In this document: piece by piece, positions 12,393 to 25,400 of the stretch
Numbering within the stretch: position 1 is the stretch's first letter
Layout: every line of letters starts with the position of its first letter
DNA from: Calliphora vicina
Lineage: Eukaryota; Arthropoda; Insecta; Diptera; Calliphoridae
Length of the DNA: 64,000 bases
NCBI RefSeq assembly: GCF_958450345.1
Contig: NC_088781.1
Span: 56,250,315 to 56,314,314, forward strand
Direction of reading: 5' to 3'
Position numbers and translations under genes: made by a program
The notes under the pieces: generated by a model
Database searches by the model: none
Told to the model about the DNA's origin: nothing
Seen by the model: only the letters and a program-made list of their open reading frames with translations

Positions 12393-13912
12393 AACCTTTT
12401 CATCATATTATGCCGTGCCGGAGAATTTCCTATATGTTGGAGGGTTGCTAATGTAACGCCAATTGCAAAAAAGGTAGAGGCTAACAACCCTGAACATTCT
12501 CTCCCAATAGCAATTAAGTCTGCACTTTCCAGAGTTATGGAGAGTATGGTTAACCACCATCTCGAAATATTTCGAATCGAACAAGTTACTTAGCGACTGG
12601 CAGTACGGCCTTTGTAGAAGACGCTCTACGGGGAACTTGCTTGCCTTCCTATCGGAAAAATGGTTTCGTTCCATTCTAAGGCATTCGATAGGGTGTGGCA
12701 TTGTGCGCTCTTATCGAAATTTATTACTTTTGGTGTCGGTAATTCTCCTCTCGATTTATATCGAGCGTTCTCAGAGATCGCACTATACGAGTTGTTGTAA
12801 ATGAGATCTCATTAAACGAGTTCAAGATTAATTCAAGTGTACCTATCACAAGGCTTCGTTCTTTCTCCTACTACTACTGCTATTCCTTATTTTTCTAAAT
12901 AACCTTCTCAGTCAAACTTCAAACCCTATCTATTCTTTTGCAGATGACAGCAACATTTGTCTTTCATATTCATGCAACTGTATGCCTTTCGGAGATTAGG
13001 CAATGAGGCAAAACATGTTTGATACACTTAACCAAGATCTTGTGATAATCTGTGAATTAGAATGCACATAAGACTCAATGTTAACACACACAGAGAAAAC
13101 AGATTCGTGATAGCAACCGAATTTCATCTTTATCATCTGACTTTCTGTTGATAGAACCGAAAAATTTTATGTTTGCAACCGAATCATTCGATTGGCAACA
13201 AATTCGGTTGCTTTTACGAATCTATTTTCTCTGTGTACAAACGCACGACAGATCATGTTGCTTTATTTGTTTTTATGGGTGGTGTAAATATTAAGGAATC
13301 AGAAGCTCTCAATGTTCTGGGCATGAGAATTCGGTGTGAAGTTTGCTGGACAAAATACATTTTTAAAGTGTTGGCAGATGCATTGAAGTGCTTCGGTTTT
13401 TTAAGACGGTGTAAGAAATACTTCAATTCATCTGATCTCCTTATTATTTACACAACTTATATCCGACCCAACTACATGTATGAGCAGGAGCTTCGAAGTA
13501 TATTTTGGAGTTACTCGACCGCGTACAGGAGAGGGCGAATGTGCTTATCGGAGGCAATAGGGTATCCAACACTATGGATTCTGTATCTATCGATACTACA
13601 ATGGAATGTGTTCTAATGAAATTAGGGAACTTGTTCCCGATACCCATAGTTTCTTACGAAATACGCGTCCATCAGCGGGGTCTCATCCATTCGTGGTCTA
13701 TTGGTCAGTGGATCGCACAACACACTACAGAGAAAATTCGTTCTTTAGCCGTCGAAGTATTTCCTATCTCTTTTATTGTAGGAAAATTCAAATCAAATGT
13801 CCACAAACACTATTCCCTCTATCCTTCTTTCCATAACCTATTTTCCTAGTTCCTACACAATGCATTGCATGAGTAGGGGTCATCCCCTGAGTGCTAGTCC
13901 AAGCAAAACAAA
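12393..13912 (+). pseudogene. CR1/Jockey-like non-LTR retrotransposon, 5'-truncated
   Basis: Collinear with the better copy at 58396-60286. Visible blocks: CWRVANVTPIAKKVEANNPE region near 12430-12490, AFDRVWH at 12682, SFADDSN at 12932-12952, then MGGVNIKESEALNVLG to YTTYIRP (13275-13470) and the C-terminal VFPISFIVGKFKSNVHKHYS at 13755-13820. About 40 bp around 12675 is deleted relative to the other copy, removing the ALDIS segment with a catalytic Asp. Frameshifts and stops are frequent. The 3' end GAGTGCTAGTCCAAG is followed by an A-rich tail ending near 13912. It lies within a mariner gene, so it is younger than that mariner. Confidence 0.85.
13091..13233. mobile_element. 143-bp MITE nested in the retrotransposon
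   Basis: The ends are CAGAGAAAACAGATTCGT and ACGAATCTATTTTCTCTG, and the inverted match continues through AGCAACCGAATTT. The other copy of the host retrotransposon lacks this insertion between GTTAAC and CAAACGCAC, which fixes the boundaries within a few bases. Flanks are ACACA and TGTACA. The superfamily is not clear from the termini. Confidence 0.8.
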
Positions 13913-14004
13913 AAATATGTTGTTGGCCGATCGGAGATTGAAAGATTGTAAAAGCCATAGGAATCGCATATGGTTTAATGCTTCCAATTTTGAATGATTA
14001 CTTC

Positions 14005-14332
14005 GGTATAAGAAAGCTTTCGGCAAAATGGCTGCAGCGTTTGTTCACAATCGGGTGCATACTTGTGCTGTTTTCATTACAAAAATCTATGAATTAGGCT
14101 ATGAATTGCTTCCTCTTCCACCCAATTCTCCAGATTTAGCAACGAGTTCCTATTTCTTCTTTCCAAACGGTATAAGAAAGCTTTCCGCAAAATGGCTGCA
14201 GCGTTTGTTCACAATCTGGCGAATACTTGTGCTGTTTTCATTACAAAAATCCATGAATTAGGCTATGAATTGCTTCCTCTTCCACCCAATTCTCCAGATT
14301 TAGCAATGAGTTCCTATTTCTTCTTTCCAAAC
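14005..14332 (+). repeat. 164-bp tandem duplication within mariner
   Basis: Copy 1 (14005-14168) and copy 2 (14169-14332) both begin GGTATAAGAAAGCTTTC and end TTCTTCTTTCCAAAC, with only a handful of substitutions. They encode the same transposase segment from GIRKLSAKW to SSYFFFPN, so both 77- and 83-codon frames here are halves of one duplicated gene piece. Confidence 0.9.
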
Positions 14333-14465
14333 CTGAAGCATTGTCTCTGCGGAAAGGGATTTGACTCCAACGATGAAATCATCTCACAAAAAATACCTAT
14401 TTTTAAGACAGATCTTAATTTTTGGAAGGGATACAAAAATTGAACAAACGTTAGACAAAGTGTAT

Positions 14466-15145
14466 AGAGCTCAAAGGATACTATGGTTAAAACTAAAATG
14501 ATTTTTTATCCAATACACAAAATTGGATCTATTTAATTGGTCATCCTGGTGTTGCCTAAAAAGAAAAGAAGAATTAAACAGAAGGGATAGATGTAATGTA
14601 AAATTGAATAGAAAAAATTATACCTGCTACTTATTTAGATCTCATACTAATACAACAGGGAATATAATAAATCGTATCATCCTTTTTCTCAGTATGACAA
14701 CTACTACAGCAGTTAACCCGAATCTTCTAGCAGGATCGTCATTGCCCTATATTGTCCGGAGACTATAATATTTAAAGAATGTCGGAATTGTAATTCCCCA
14801 ATAACGATGATAAGTTTGGATTTTGCCGAAATCTCCTGACTAATTTTCGAAGTCTTGGGATTTCCTTAACGCTCATATGGCAACATGTACATAAGTATAA
14901 AGTTTTCAGGGTGCTCTATGATAAATCAACTAAAGTGTTATGGAGTTAATATGATACTTAAACAAACAAGCCTTTTAACATTATTCACTTTGTTGGAGAG
15001 TTACTGGATACAAGGACCAAAACTTGCTAATTTCCATACTCAAGTGGTTTTCAAACCATCCACAAGTAACCATATGTTTTATTTATCTCTATACATCAAA
15101 GTTCATTTGGGCGAAGTTATGGTCGTAGCTTTCTTTTGAGAGATC
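14466..15145. other. Unrecognised DNA
   Basis: Somewhat higher GC than the surroundings. Frames at 14523-14768 and 14885-15139 (plus) show no motif known to me. It may be further transposon debris between the mariner and the LOA-like remnant. Confidence 0.4.
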
Positions 15146-15660
15146 TCCATTCAAGTCAGGCAGAATATATCCGAGTCAACCAGGGTATAATCATGTCCTC
15201 GCTACGGCGATTTGTATGCATTAAGGCTATCCAAGGCCTTTTCAGTAATTTGTGTTAACATTTCCTTCCTTATGATTGCCGGAGAATTCAGCAGTATTCC
15301 TTTCTGAGAGAGGAATACTAGGTCCTTTAGGCGTTCCTTCCCGCCAATTGGATATTTCTACGGATCAAAGCTCTTCATGCGCCAATTTAGTCTATTCGTT
15401 TTTGTGGAAACTTTAATCTCCATGTGATCATATGAGAGTTCTGCTGTATGTTCTTCTTAGAGAGGAAGATTGGGCTTTGCTTACTGCTAGTAGTGCATCT
15501 CCCACAAAATTTCTGAAAAAAATTTTGTATTACAGGCAAAGATGAATATATCCTATCCATACGACTTGTATCTAAGGATCCTTCAGAAGGTCTCCAAGAC
15601 TTCCGTTTCAAGTTCCTAACCAGATTCTTAAAGGCTTGTGATCGGACTATTTAAACTATC
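15146..15660 (-). pseudogene. LOA-like non-LTR retrotransposon remnant
   Basis: On the minus strand, across frameshifts, SWRPSEGSLDTSRMDRIYSS (about 15600-15540) resembles the linker between endonuclease and reverse transcriptase in LOA/I-type ORF2. About 290 bp on, ALDSLNAYKSP (15230-15200) and WLTRIYSA (15185-15160) resemble the start of the reverse transcriptase palm, normally KSPGPDGI. The catalytic part is absent. The match is by pattern only, so the clade is tentative. Confidence 0.5.
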
Positions 15661-17725
15661 TGCTGTAGACACATTGAATGCTCGCTATTTTAGAAGCACT
15701 AGGTCTGCAAGTCTCCAAAATCAAATTAGCAACCACAATTATCAATATATTGGCTGTTGGCCACTGTGTCGTTGCGATCCCTAATGATTGCAGGATCAGG
15801 TAGTACGTGAGAGAGAACGGCCCTTATTCTCCCAACCTGTTCTTATCCTATTTCAAAGCGTAGCCAACATATACATCTCTAATTACAGCATTTACTGATA
15901 TCCAATGATAATATTTACTTTGGAAGACGACTGCTTTAAACCATCCAAATTTCAAATGGTGGCCAAACCATCAAAAGAAGAGTGTTGCTCTTTCCAAACA
16001 ATTCTCATACATTACTTACAGAAAAAATATTCATCATTTAACAAAAAGTAAAACCAATTTGGAAGTTTTTCTAATTCTACAAACCATAAAAAAGAGTTGG
16101 TCACATTATATTGCTAAACTTTGTTCACTATTACGCATCTCGTACGTAAAAAAGAACTATATTTTAGTCTTATTGTTGTTATTGTTACGATATTTTTTAT
16201 GATGGGTTCTAAATCATCACAATGTTGACAGGTTACAAACAATTTTTATTTTCTTAAAGAAAATAAACAAACAAAAATTGCAAACTTTAAGCTTATATAC
16301 ACATAAAAGTGTTGCAACGCATGGTTTGCAAACAAAGTGGATGACGAGAAACTGTGCAACAAACATGTTGCAGCATCATACTTCTGATTCCTTTAACTAC
16401 AAATTAATGTTGTCGAAACACGTAAAACTCATGTTAAATGTCGACTGAAAGAATCTTTGAAATCAATTCTCTAACTTTTTTTGTTTCTTGGTGTATCTGT
16501 GAATTGTATTTGATTTTTTCTGCTGTGTTTAGTTTTAGTTTTAATGGTCATCTTTAGCCGCAGTCTACACGCAATCGAACTTAGTTTCATGCCTCTTAAA
16601 CCCCATTTAACTTGGCAAATGTTTACGTTTTTGTGTGTTTGTGATTTTTTCTACATAAATATTATTATTTGTGTTTTGTGAATAATGATTTAATCGGTTA
16701 TTTTAAAGTCATTTTAAATGGCGTAAATTTTAAATTATTATATTTAATGTCTGTTATTTTGTTTAAATACAAAATGCATACAACAAAATCAGTTGTATGC
16801 TTCGATATGGATTAGCATTTCTGTATCTGAATCTGGCTTTGGCTGATGGTTGTTATTACGTATGCAGATTTTAGCATGAGCTTTTTTTTCAAAAAATTAT
16901 TCAAACATAAATTAGCTTTGAAATGGTTTTAACACGCACTTGAAATTTGAATATAATTAATTCAAAGTTAAATGGTCATGACATTAATGTTGCACAATGT
17001 ATCCATAAGTATTCAGGGAAACTATTTAAGTGAAACGTATAAAATCTCTATAGAGGCTTATAACTGGAAATATCGGACATTCAGAAATGTCAGTGTATTC
17101 TGGTATTGACTCCACTCGATAGATTTCAGAAAGCCAATTTAAAATAACAGCTTCTTCTATTATCATGTTTTTAAAATAATTTGGTACATACATTTACTTT
17201 CAAATTTCCACTAAGTATGACAACAAAACCTCAAACTCTAAAGCAAAAAGTACATTTTAATTTAATGACTTTATTACCACAAAAAACACAAAACCTTTTA
17301 AATATAAAAAAACCTTCCAATACTGATTTTACCAAAACAAAAATTTACATTAGAATACTTACAACAAACTAAGCGAAAGAAAATCAACATGAATATTATG
17401 AAAAATGAGTTCTTAAATGCATTAAAATACAGTTATTGGAAAAATTTACATAATTTTTCATATTTCGGGCAAAACAACAAAAAAAATAAAAACAAACTCT
17501 GCAATACAAAACATTAAAATGCTTATAAATACAAAGAAGAAAATCATTGTATCCTTGTGAAGAACAAGGGAACAAAAAACACAGAAAAGCCGAATATAAA
17601 ACCTACCAAAAAGAAACATTAAACATGGAATGAAAGACGAGTACAATACAATGACTTTACTGAGGACCATGAAAGATTATGGTGACTACGGAAATAATAC
17701 ACTCAAAGAAAAAAATGATAATTGG
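15661..17725. other. AT-rich DNA up to the satellite
   Basis: 15661-15860 has higher GC and may be more of the LOA-like remnant. From 15900 onward the sequence is AT-rich with no motif. Frames at 17181-17372 and 17458-17670 are A-rich and probably spurious. Confidence 0.45.
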
Positions 17726-20293
17726 TAGACTATGACTAGACTATGACTAGACTATGACTAGACTATGACTAGACTATGACTAGACTATGACTAGACTATG
17801 ACTAGACTATGACTAGACTATGACTAGACTATGACTAGACTATGACTAGACTATGACTAGACTATGACTAGACTATGACTAGACTATGACTAGACTATGA
17901 CTAGACTATGACTAGACTATGACTAGACTATGACTAGACTATGACTAGACTATGACTAGACTATGACTAGACTATGACTAGACTATGACTAGACTATGAC
18001 TAGACTATGACTAGACTATGACTAGACTATGACTAGACTATGACTAGACTATGACTAGACTATGACTAGACTATGACTAGACTATGACTAGACTATGACT
18101 AGACTATGACTAGACTATGACTAGACTATGACTAGACTATGACTAGACTATGACTAGACTATGACTAGACTATGACTAGACTATGACTAGACTATGACTA
18201 GACTATGACTAGACTATGACTAGACTATGACTAGACTATGACTAGACTATGACTAGACTATGACTAGACTATGACTAGACTATGACTAGACTATGACTAG
18301 ACTATGACTAGACTATGACTAGACTATGACTAGACTATGACTAGACTATGACTAGACTATGACTAGACTATGACTAGACTATGACTAGACTATGACTAGA
18401 CTATGACTAGACTATGACTAGACTATGACTAGACTATGACTAGACTATGACTAGACTATGACTAGACTATGACTAGACTATGACTAGACTATGACTAGAC
18501 TATGACTAGACTATGACTAGACTATGACTAGACTATGACTAGACTATGACTAGACTATGACTAGACTATGACTAGACTATGACTAGACTATGACTAGACT
18601 ATGACTAGACTATGACTAGACTATGACTAGACTATGACTAGACTATGACTAGACTATGACTAGACTATGACTAGACTATGACTAGACTATGACTAGACTA
18701 TGACTAGACTATGACTAGACTATGACTAGACTATGACTAGACTATGACTAGACTATGACTAGACTATGACTAGACTATGACTAGACTATGACTAGACTAT
18801 GACTAGACTATGACTAGACTATGACTAGACTATGACTAGACTATGACTAGACTATGACTAGACTATGACTAGACTATGACTAGACTATGACTAGACTATG
18901 ACTAGACTATGACTAGACTATGACTAGACTATGACTAGACTATGACTAGACTATGACTAGACTATGACTAGACTATGACTAGACTATGACTAGACTATGA
19001 CTAGACTATGACTAGACTATGACTAGACTATGACTAGACTATGACTAGACTATGACTAGACTATGACTAGACTATGACTAGACTATGACTAGACTATGAC
19101 TAGACTATGACTAGACTATGACTAGACTATGACTAGACTATGACTAGACTATGACTAGACTATGACTAGACTATGACTAGACTATGACTAGACTATGACT
19201 AGACTATGACTAGACTATGACTAGACTATGACTAGACTATGACTAGACTATGACTAGACTATGACTAGACTATGACTAGACTATGACTAGACTATGACTA
19301 GACTATGACTAGACTATGACTAGACTATGACTAGACTATGACTAGACTATGACTAGACTATGACTAGACTATGACTAGACTATGACTAGACTATGACTAG
19401 ACTATGACTAGACTATGACTAGACTATGACTAGACTATGACTAGACTATGACTAGACTATGACTAGACTATGACTAGACTATGACTAGACTATGACTAGA
19501 CTATGACTAGACTATGACTAGACTATGACTAGACTATGACTAGACTATGACTAGACTATGACTAGACTATGACTAGACTATGACTAGACTATGACTAGAC
19601 TATGACTAGACTATGACTAGACTATGACTAGACTATGACTAGACTATGACTAGACTATGACTAGACTATGACTAGACTATGACTAGACTATGACTAGACT
19701 ATGACTAGACTATGACTAGACTATGACTAGACTATGACTAGACTATGACTAGACTATGACTAGACTATGACTAGACTATGACTAGACTATGACTAGACTA
19801 TGACTAGACTATGACTAGACTATGACTAGACTATGACTAGACTATGACTAGACTATGACTAGACTATGACTAGACTATGACTATGACTAGACTATGACTA
19901 GACTATGACTAGACTATGACTAGACTATGACTAGACTATGACTAGACTATGACTAGACTATGACTAGACTATGACTAGACTATGACTAGACTATGACTAG
20001 ACTATGACTAGACTATGACTAGACTATGACTAGACTATGACTATGACTAGACTATGACTAGACTATGACTAGACTATGACTAGACTATGACTAGACTATG
20101 ACTAGACTATGACTAGACTATGACTAGACTATGACTAGACTATGACTAGACTATGACTAGACTATGACTAGACTATGACTAGACTATGACTAGACTATGA
20201 CTAGACTATGACTAGACTATGACTAGACTATGACTAGACTATGACTAGACTAGACTATGACTAGACTAGACTATGACTAGGCTATGACTATGA
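17726..20293 (+). repeat. 11-bp satellite array 1 (ACTATGACTAG)n
   Basis: About 233 copies of the 11-mer ACTATGACTAG. I saw no base substitution over the first 2.1 kb. Breaks in register are additions of a 6-bp module (CTATGA near 19880 and 20040) and of a 5-bp module (GACTA near 20250 and 20265). The last units contain a CTAGGCTATGAC variant. The strand given is arbitrary; the second array has the opposite orientation. The period is not a multiple of three and each unit has stop triplets on both strands, so it is not coding. Confidence 0.98.
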
Positions 20294-22446
20294 CGATATT
20301 TTCTTTACATATTTTTTATATGTGTAGAAAAGTAATAGTATGTACTTTGCAGTTACATTTGCAACTATTGTGTAGATGTTGATGACGACCACCCACTGCC
20401 AAGACACGAAAATCAGCTATAAATTCAACATAAGTATTGTTAAAAAAAAGTAAACAAAATTATCCCATACCAATGCTTTCATTCGTTTTCTTTTTTCAGT
20501 TTCCTTTTAAGACTCGTATGAACAACGTTTTTTAGATTTTCATGTTTTTATGATGACTTGGATACTATTTATTTTTTACCATAATTTCTTTTAAAATTTT
20601 TTCTTGTTTTTCCCTTTTTATATTTGTTTTCTATAAATTCTACCTATTGCATTTCAATTCAGCTTATTTCCTAAGTGTGCATAGAATAGAAAATTTCCAC
20701 TAAACAGAAATAAAAGGCAGAATTTGAAGGGCTAATTGCAATAATCCAGTTATAACGTACAATTTAAGTTTAGCACAATACCATATTCGTATTATGTTCT
20801 TTTCAGTTTTTTCAACTGTTTTCTTATTATACTGAATTCAAATCTGACCGTAAGGCATATTAACAACCCACTCCCCCGCTTTGTTTAATATCAGCAATTT
20901 CCTTAAAAATTTATGGAAAATATACATAAAAAATTCAAAGGAAAATGTCTTTTGTTATTTGGTTATTATTTGTTTATGATATTTCCTATTGCTATGAAAT
21001 GTGAAAGCAGTGATGTTTAAAATTGTAGCACACGTTTACAGGTAAATATAATTGCGAACCCAGACGGACGAGCAATCTGGGTTTCCGAAACATGAGTTTT
21101 GAATATTTCCTGAATATTGCCTAATATTCGCATTAGAAGATTTTGAATAAAATATATTTGATTATAAATAATTTTTTGGAAGCAAAAATCTACTCTCGGC
21201 ATTTTGACAATCAAACATTTTAATTTCAATCGATTTGAAAGGTTATGAACTACTTAGTCCGATTTGATGTCTTTGAAATGTAAATAACATTGGTGCTATA
21301 TTGATAGTTTTACCATTATAGCTCTAAGAGACAGGAGTAGTGTTTCCTTGTATATAATTTCACATATTAATTACCTTTTAATATCATGGTTAGTGATATT
21401 TTTCGAACGCATGCTGGTTCAATATGTATTTAAAATTTCAAATAATATCCCGTTGCTCCTGACATTTCAAATGTCAAAAGAATAACAGCTTAGCTGCTCA
21501 AACATTCCTTACCACCATTATTTAAGTTCCTAAAAAAGCCAACAATTTACAATTTCATTTAACAAATCCAATTTGTGATGCTGCTAATCTAACGACACAC
21601 AAATGCAAATAAACTCAAACACATTTTAATAGGATTTTGTGGCATTTTTCTTTAAAAAAACAACTAATAAAAAAGCTAAGAAAAATCCCTTAAATATTTC
21701 TGTATTTTCAAATTTATTGAAAACCACGTTTTGTTTCGAAAACAGCACGTGTTGGTGGCAGGATTAATAAGTCGCATACGAAAATGTAATATATGAAAAT
21801 GTAGAATATAGAGGGTGGGGGTGGCAGCAAAATATAATTTTCATTGCCATTTTTACCCCAAAAATATTTTGTATTTTTTTAATGTTTTTTCATAAATTCT
21901 GTTTATCTTTTGAATTATTTATTTGTAAATATTATTATGATGATTATTGTTGTTTACGAAAATTATTTTCAAAAACTGATGCTGTATTTGAAAGCCAATT
22001 TTTTCTTTTCAATATTAGCATAAGCGGAAATTGGTAATTTTATTTAAAAAAGGACATTAAAGAAAAACAAATAATTTTGTCGGAGAGAGAACATGGTTTC
22101 CAAACAATACATCAGCAGCTGTTGTGTTCATTTTGTTTGTATTAAAATTTTACGGCAAATTAAACGCAATAAATATATTTATAAATATTTTTTTGGACAT
22201 TATTTATTAACATTATATTTTTATCTGTATTTGAGTTGATTTTAGAATATAATTGTGGTATTTATTTATATATAAATGCAATTTATTTAATTCACACCTG
22301 CTGTCATTTTTATTATTTGAATTAACTAATTCACTTGTAGTTTTTGTATTTTATGATAAAAATCCATGATCAAACAATTTCACTTTCAACTACTATATTT
22401 TTATCAATATTGGAATTACAAACACTATGAAGTTTGTAGGCATACT
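20294..22446. other. 2.15-kb spacer between opposed satellite arrays
   Basis: AT-rich DNA without satellite units. The minus-strand 70-codon frame at 21017-21229 has no recognised motif. A G-rich patch, GAGGGTGGGGGTGGCAGC, is at about 21811-21830. No transposon termini were recognised next to either array. Confidence 0.6.
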
Positions 22447-25400
22447 TAGTCTAGTCATAGTCTAGTCATAGTCTAGTCATAGTCTAGTCATAGTCTAGTC
22501 ATAGTCTAGTCATAGTCTAGTCATAGTCTAGTCATAGTCTAGTCATAGTCTAGTCATAGTCTAGTCATAGTCTAGTCATAGTCTAGTCATAGTCTAGTCA
22601 TAGTCTAGTCATAGTCTAGTCATAGTCTAGTCATAGTCTAGTCATAGTCTAGTCATAGTCTAGTCATAGTCTAGTCATAGTCTAGTCATAGTCTAGTCAT
22701 AGTCTAGTCATAGTCTAGTCATAGTCTAGTCATAGTCTAGTCATAGTCTAGTCATAGTCTAGTCATAGTCTAGTCATAGTCTAGTCATAGTCTAGTCATA
22801 GTCTAGTCATAGTCTAGTCATAGTCTAGTCATAGTCTAGTCATAGTCTAGTCATAGTCTAGTCATAGTCTAGTCATAGTCTAGTCATAGTCTAGTCATAG
22901 TCTAGTCATAGTCTAGTCATAGTCTAGTCATAGTCTAGTCATAGTCTAGTCATAGTCTAGTCATAGTCTAGTCATAGTCTAGTCATAGTCTAGTCATAGT
23001 CTAGTCATAGTCTAGTCATAGTCTAGTCATAGTCTAGTCATAGTCTAGTCATAGTCTAGTCATAGTCTAGTCATAGTCTAGTCATAGTCTAGTCATAGTC
23101 TAGTCATAGTCTAGTCATAGTCTAGTCATAGTCTAGTCATAGTCTAGTCATAGTCTAGTCATAGTCTAGTCATAGTCTAGTCATAGTCTAGTCATAGTCT
23201 AGTCATAGTCTAGTCATAGTCTAGTCATAGTCTAGTCATAGTCGTCTAGTCATAGTCTAGTCATAGTCTAGTCATAGTCTAGTCATAGTCTAGTCATAGT
23301 CTAGTCATAGTCTAGAGTCATAGTCTAGTCATAGTCTAGTCATAGTCTAGTCATAGTCTAGTCATAGTCTAGTCATAGTCTAGTCATAGTCTAGTCATAG
23401 TCTAGTCATAGTCTAGTCATAGTCTAGTCATAGTCTAGTCATAGTCTAGTCATAGTCTAGTCATAGTCTAGTCATAGTCTAGTCATAGTCTAGTCATAGT
23501 CTAGTCATAGTCTAGTCATAGTCTAGTCATAGTCTAGTCATAGTCTAGTCATAGTCTAGTCATAGTCTAGTCATAGTCTAGTCATAGTCTAGTCATAGTC
23601 TAGTCATAGTCTAGTCATAGTCTAGTCATAGTCTAGTCATAGTCTAGTCATAGTCTAGTCATAGTCTAGTCATAGTCTAGTCATAGTCTAGTCATAGTCT
23701 AGTCATAGTCTAGTCATAGTCTAGTCATAGTCTAGTCATAGTCTAGTCATAGTCTAGTCATAGTCTAGTCATAGTCTAGTCATAGTCTAGTCATAGTCTA
23801 GTCATAGTCTAGTCATAGTCTAGTCATAGTCTAGTCATAGTCTAGTCATAGTCTAGTCATAGTCTAGTCATAGTCTAGTCATAGTCTAGTCATAGTCTAG
23901 TCATAGTCTAGTCATAGTCTAGTCATAGTCTAGTCATAGTCTAGTCATAGTCTAGTCATAGTCTAGTCATAGTCTAGTCATAGTCTAGTCATAGTCTAGT
24001 CATAGTCTAGTCATAGTCTAGTCATAGTCTAGTCATAGTCTAGTCATAGTCTAGTCATAGTCTAGTCATAGTCTAGTCATAGTCTAGTCATAGTCTAGTC
24101 ATAGTCTAGTCATAGTCTAGTCATAGTCTAGTCATAGTCTAGTCATAGTCTAGTCATAGTCTAGTCATAGTCTAGTCATAGTCTAGTCATAGTCTAGTCA
24201 TAGTCTAGTCATAGTCTAGTCATAGTCTAGTCATAGTCTAGTCATAGTCTAGTCATAGTCTAGTCATAGTCTAGTCATAGTCTAGTCATAGTCTAGTCAT
24301 AGTCTAGTCATAGTCTAGTCATAGTCTAGTCATAGTCTAGTCATAGTCTAGTCATAGTCTAGTCATAGTCTAGTCATAGTCTAGTCATAGTCTAGTCATA
24401 GTCTAGTCATAGTCTAGTCATAGTCTAGTCATAGTCTAGTCATAGTCTAGTCATAGTCTAGTCATAGTCTAGTCATAGTCTAGTCATAGTCTAGTCATAG
24501 TCTAGTCATAGTCTAGTCATAGTCTAGTCATAGTCTAGTCATAGTCTAGTCATAGTCTAGTCATAGTCTAGTCATAGTCTAGTCATAGTCTAGTCATAGT
24601 CTAGTCATAGTCTAGTCATAGTCTAGTCATAGTCTAGTCATAGTCTAGTCATAGTCTAGTCATAGTCTAGTCATAGTCTAGTCATAGTCTAGTCATAGTC
24701 TAGTCATAGTCTAGTCATAGTCTAGTCATAGTCTAGTCATAGTCTAGTCATAGTCTAGTCATAGTCTAGTCATAGTCTAGTCATAGTCTAGTCATAGTCT
24801 AGTCATAGTCTAGTCATAGTCTAGTCATAGTCTAGTCATAGTCTAGTCATAGTCTAGTCATAGTCTAGTCATAGTCTAGTCATAGTCTAGTCATAGTCTA
24901 GTCATAGTCTAGTCATAGTCTAGTCATAGTCTAGTCATAGTCTAGTCATAGTCTAGTCATAGTCTAGTCATAGTCTAGTCATAGTCTAGTCATAGTCTAG
25001 TCATAGTCTAGTCATAGTCTAGTCATAGTCTAGTCATAGTCTAGTCATAGTCTAGTCATAGTCTAGTCATAGTCTAGTCATAGTCTAGTCATAGTCTAGT
25101 CATAGTCTAGTCATAGTCTAGTCATAGTCTAGTCATAGTCTAGTCATAGTCTAGTCATAGTCTAGTCATAGTCTAGTCATAGTCTAGTCATAGTCTAGTC
25201 ATAGTCTAGTCATAGTCTAGTCATAGTCTAGTCATAGTCTAGTCATAGTCTAGTCATAGTCTAGTCATAGTCTAGTCATAGTCTAGTCATAGTCTAGTCA
25301 TAGTCTAGTCATAGTCTAGTCATAGTCTAGTCATAGTCTAGTCATAGTCTAGTCATAGTCTAGTCATAGTCTAGTCATAGTCTAGTCATAGTCTAGTCAT

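Larger units (their letters stand above)
11997..14465 (+). pseudogene. mariner transposon, interrupted and deleted
   Basis: The left end GCGAGGGTGGGTCAATAACT resembles mariner terminal repeats. Downstream, WYDFRCGRISTEDAKRSG (12275-12325) and PETIEKIHD (12345-12375) are the mariner N-terminal DNA-binding region. A retrotransposon occupies about 12393-13912. The transposase resumes with LADRRLKD at 13924, then GIRKLSAKWLQRLFTI, and after a large deletion HTCAVFITKIYELGYELLPL, NSPDLA and SSYFFFPNLKHCL to a stop at about 14442. The middle of the protein, with the first and second catalytic Asp, is missing. The C-terminal part is duplicated in tandem (14005-14332). Subfamily differs from the mariners at 35, 51 and 58-60 kb. 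Confidence 0.85.
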
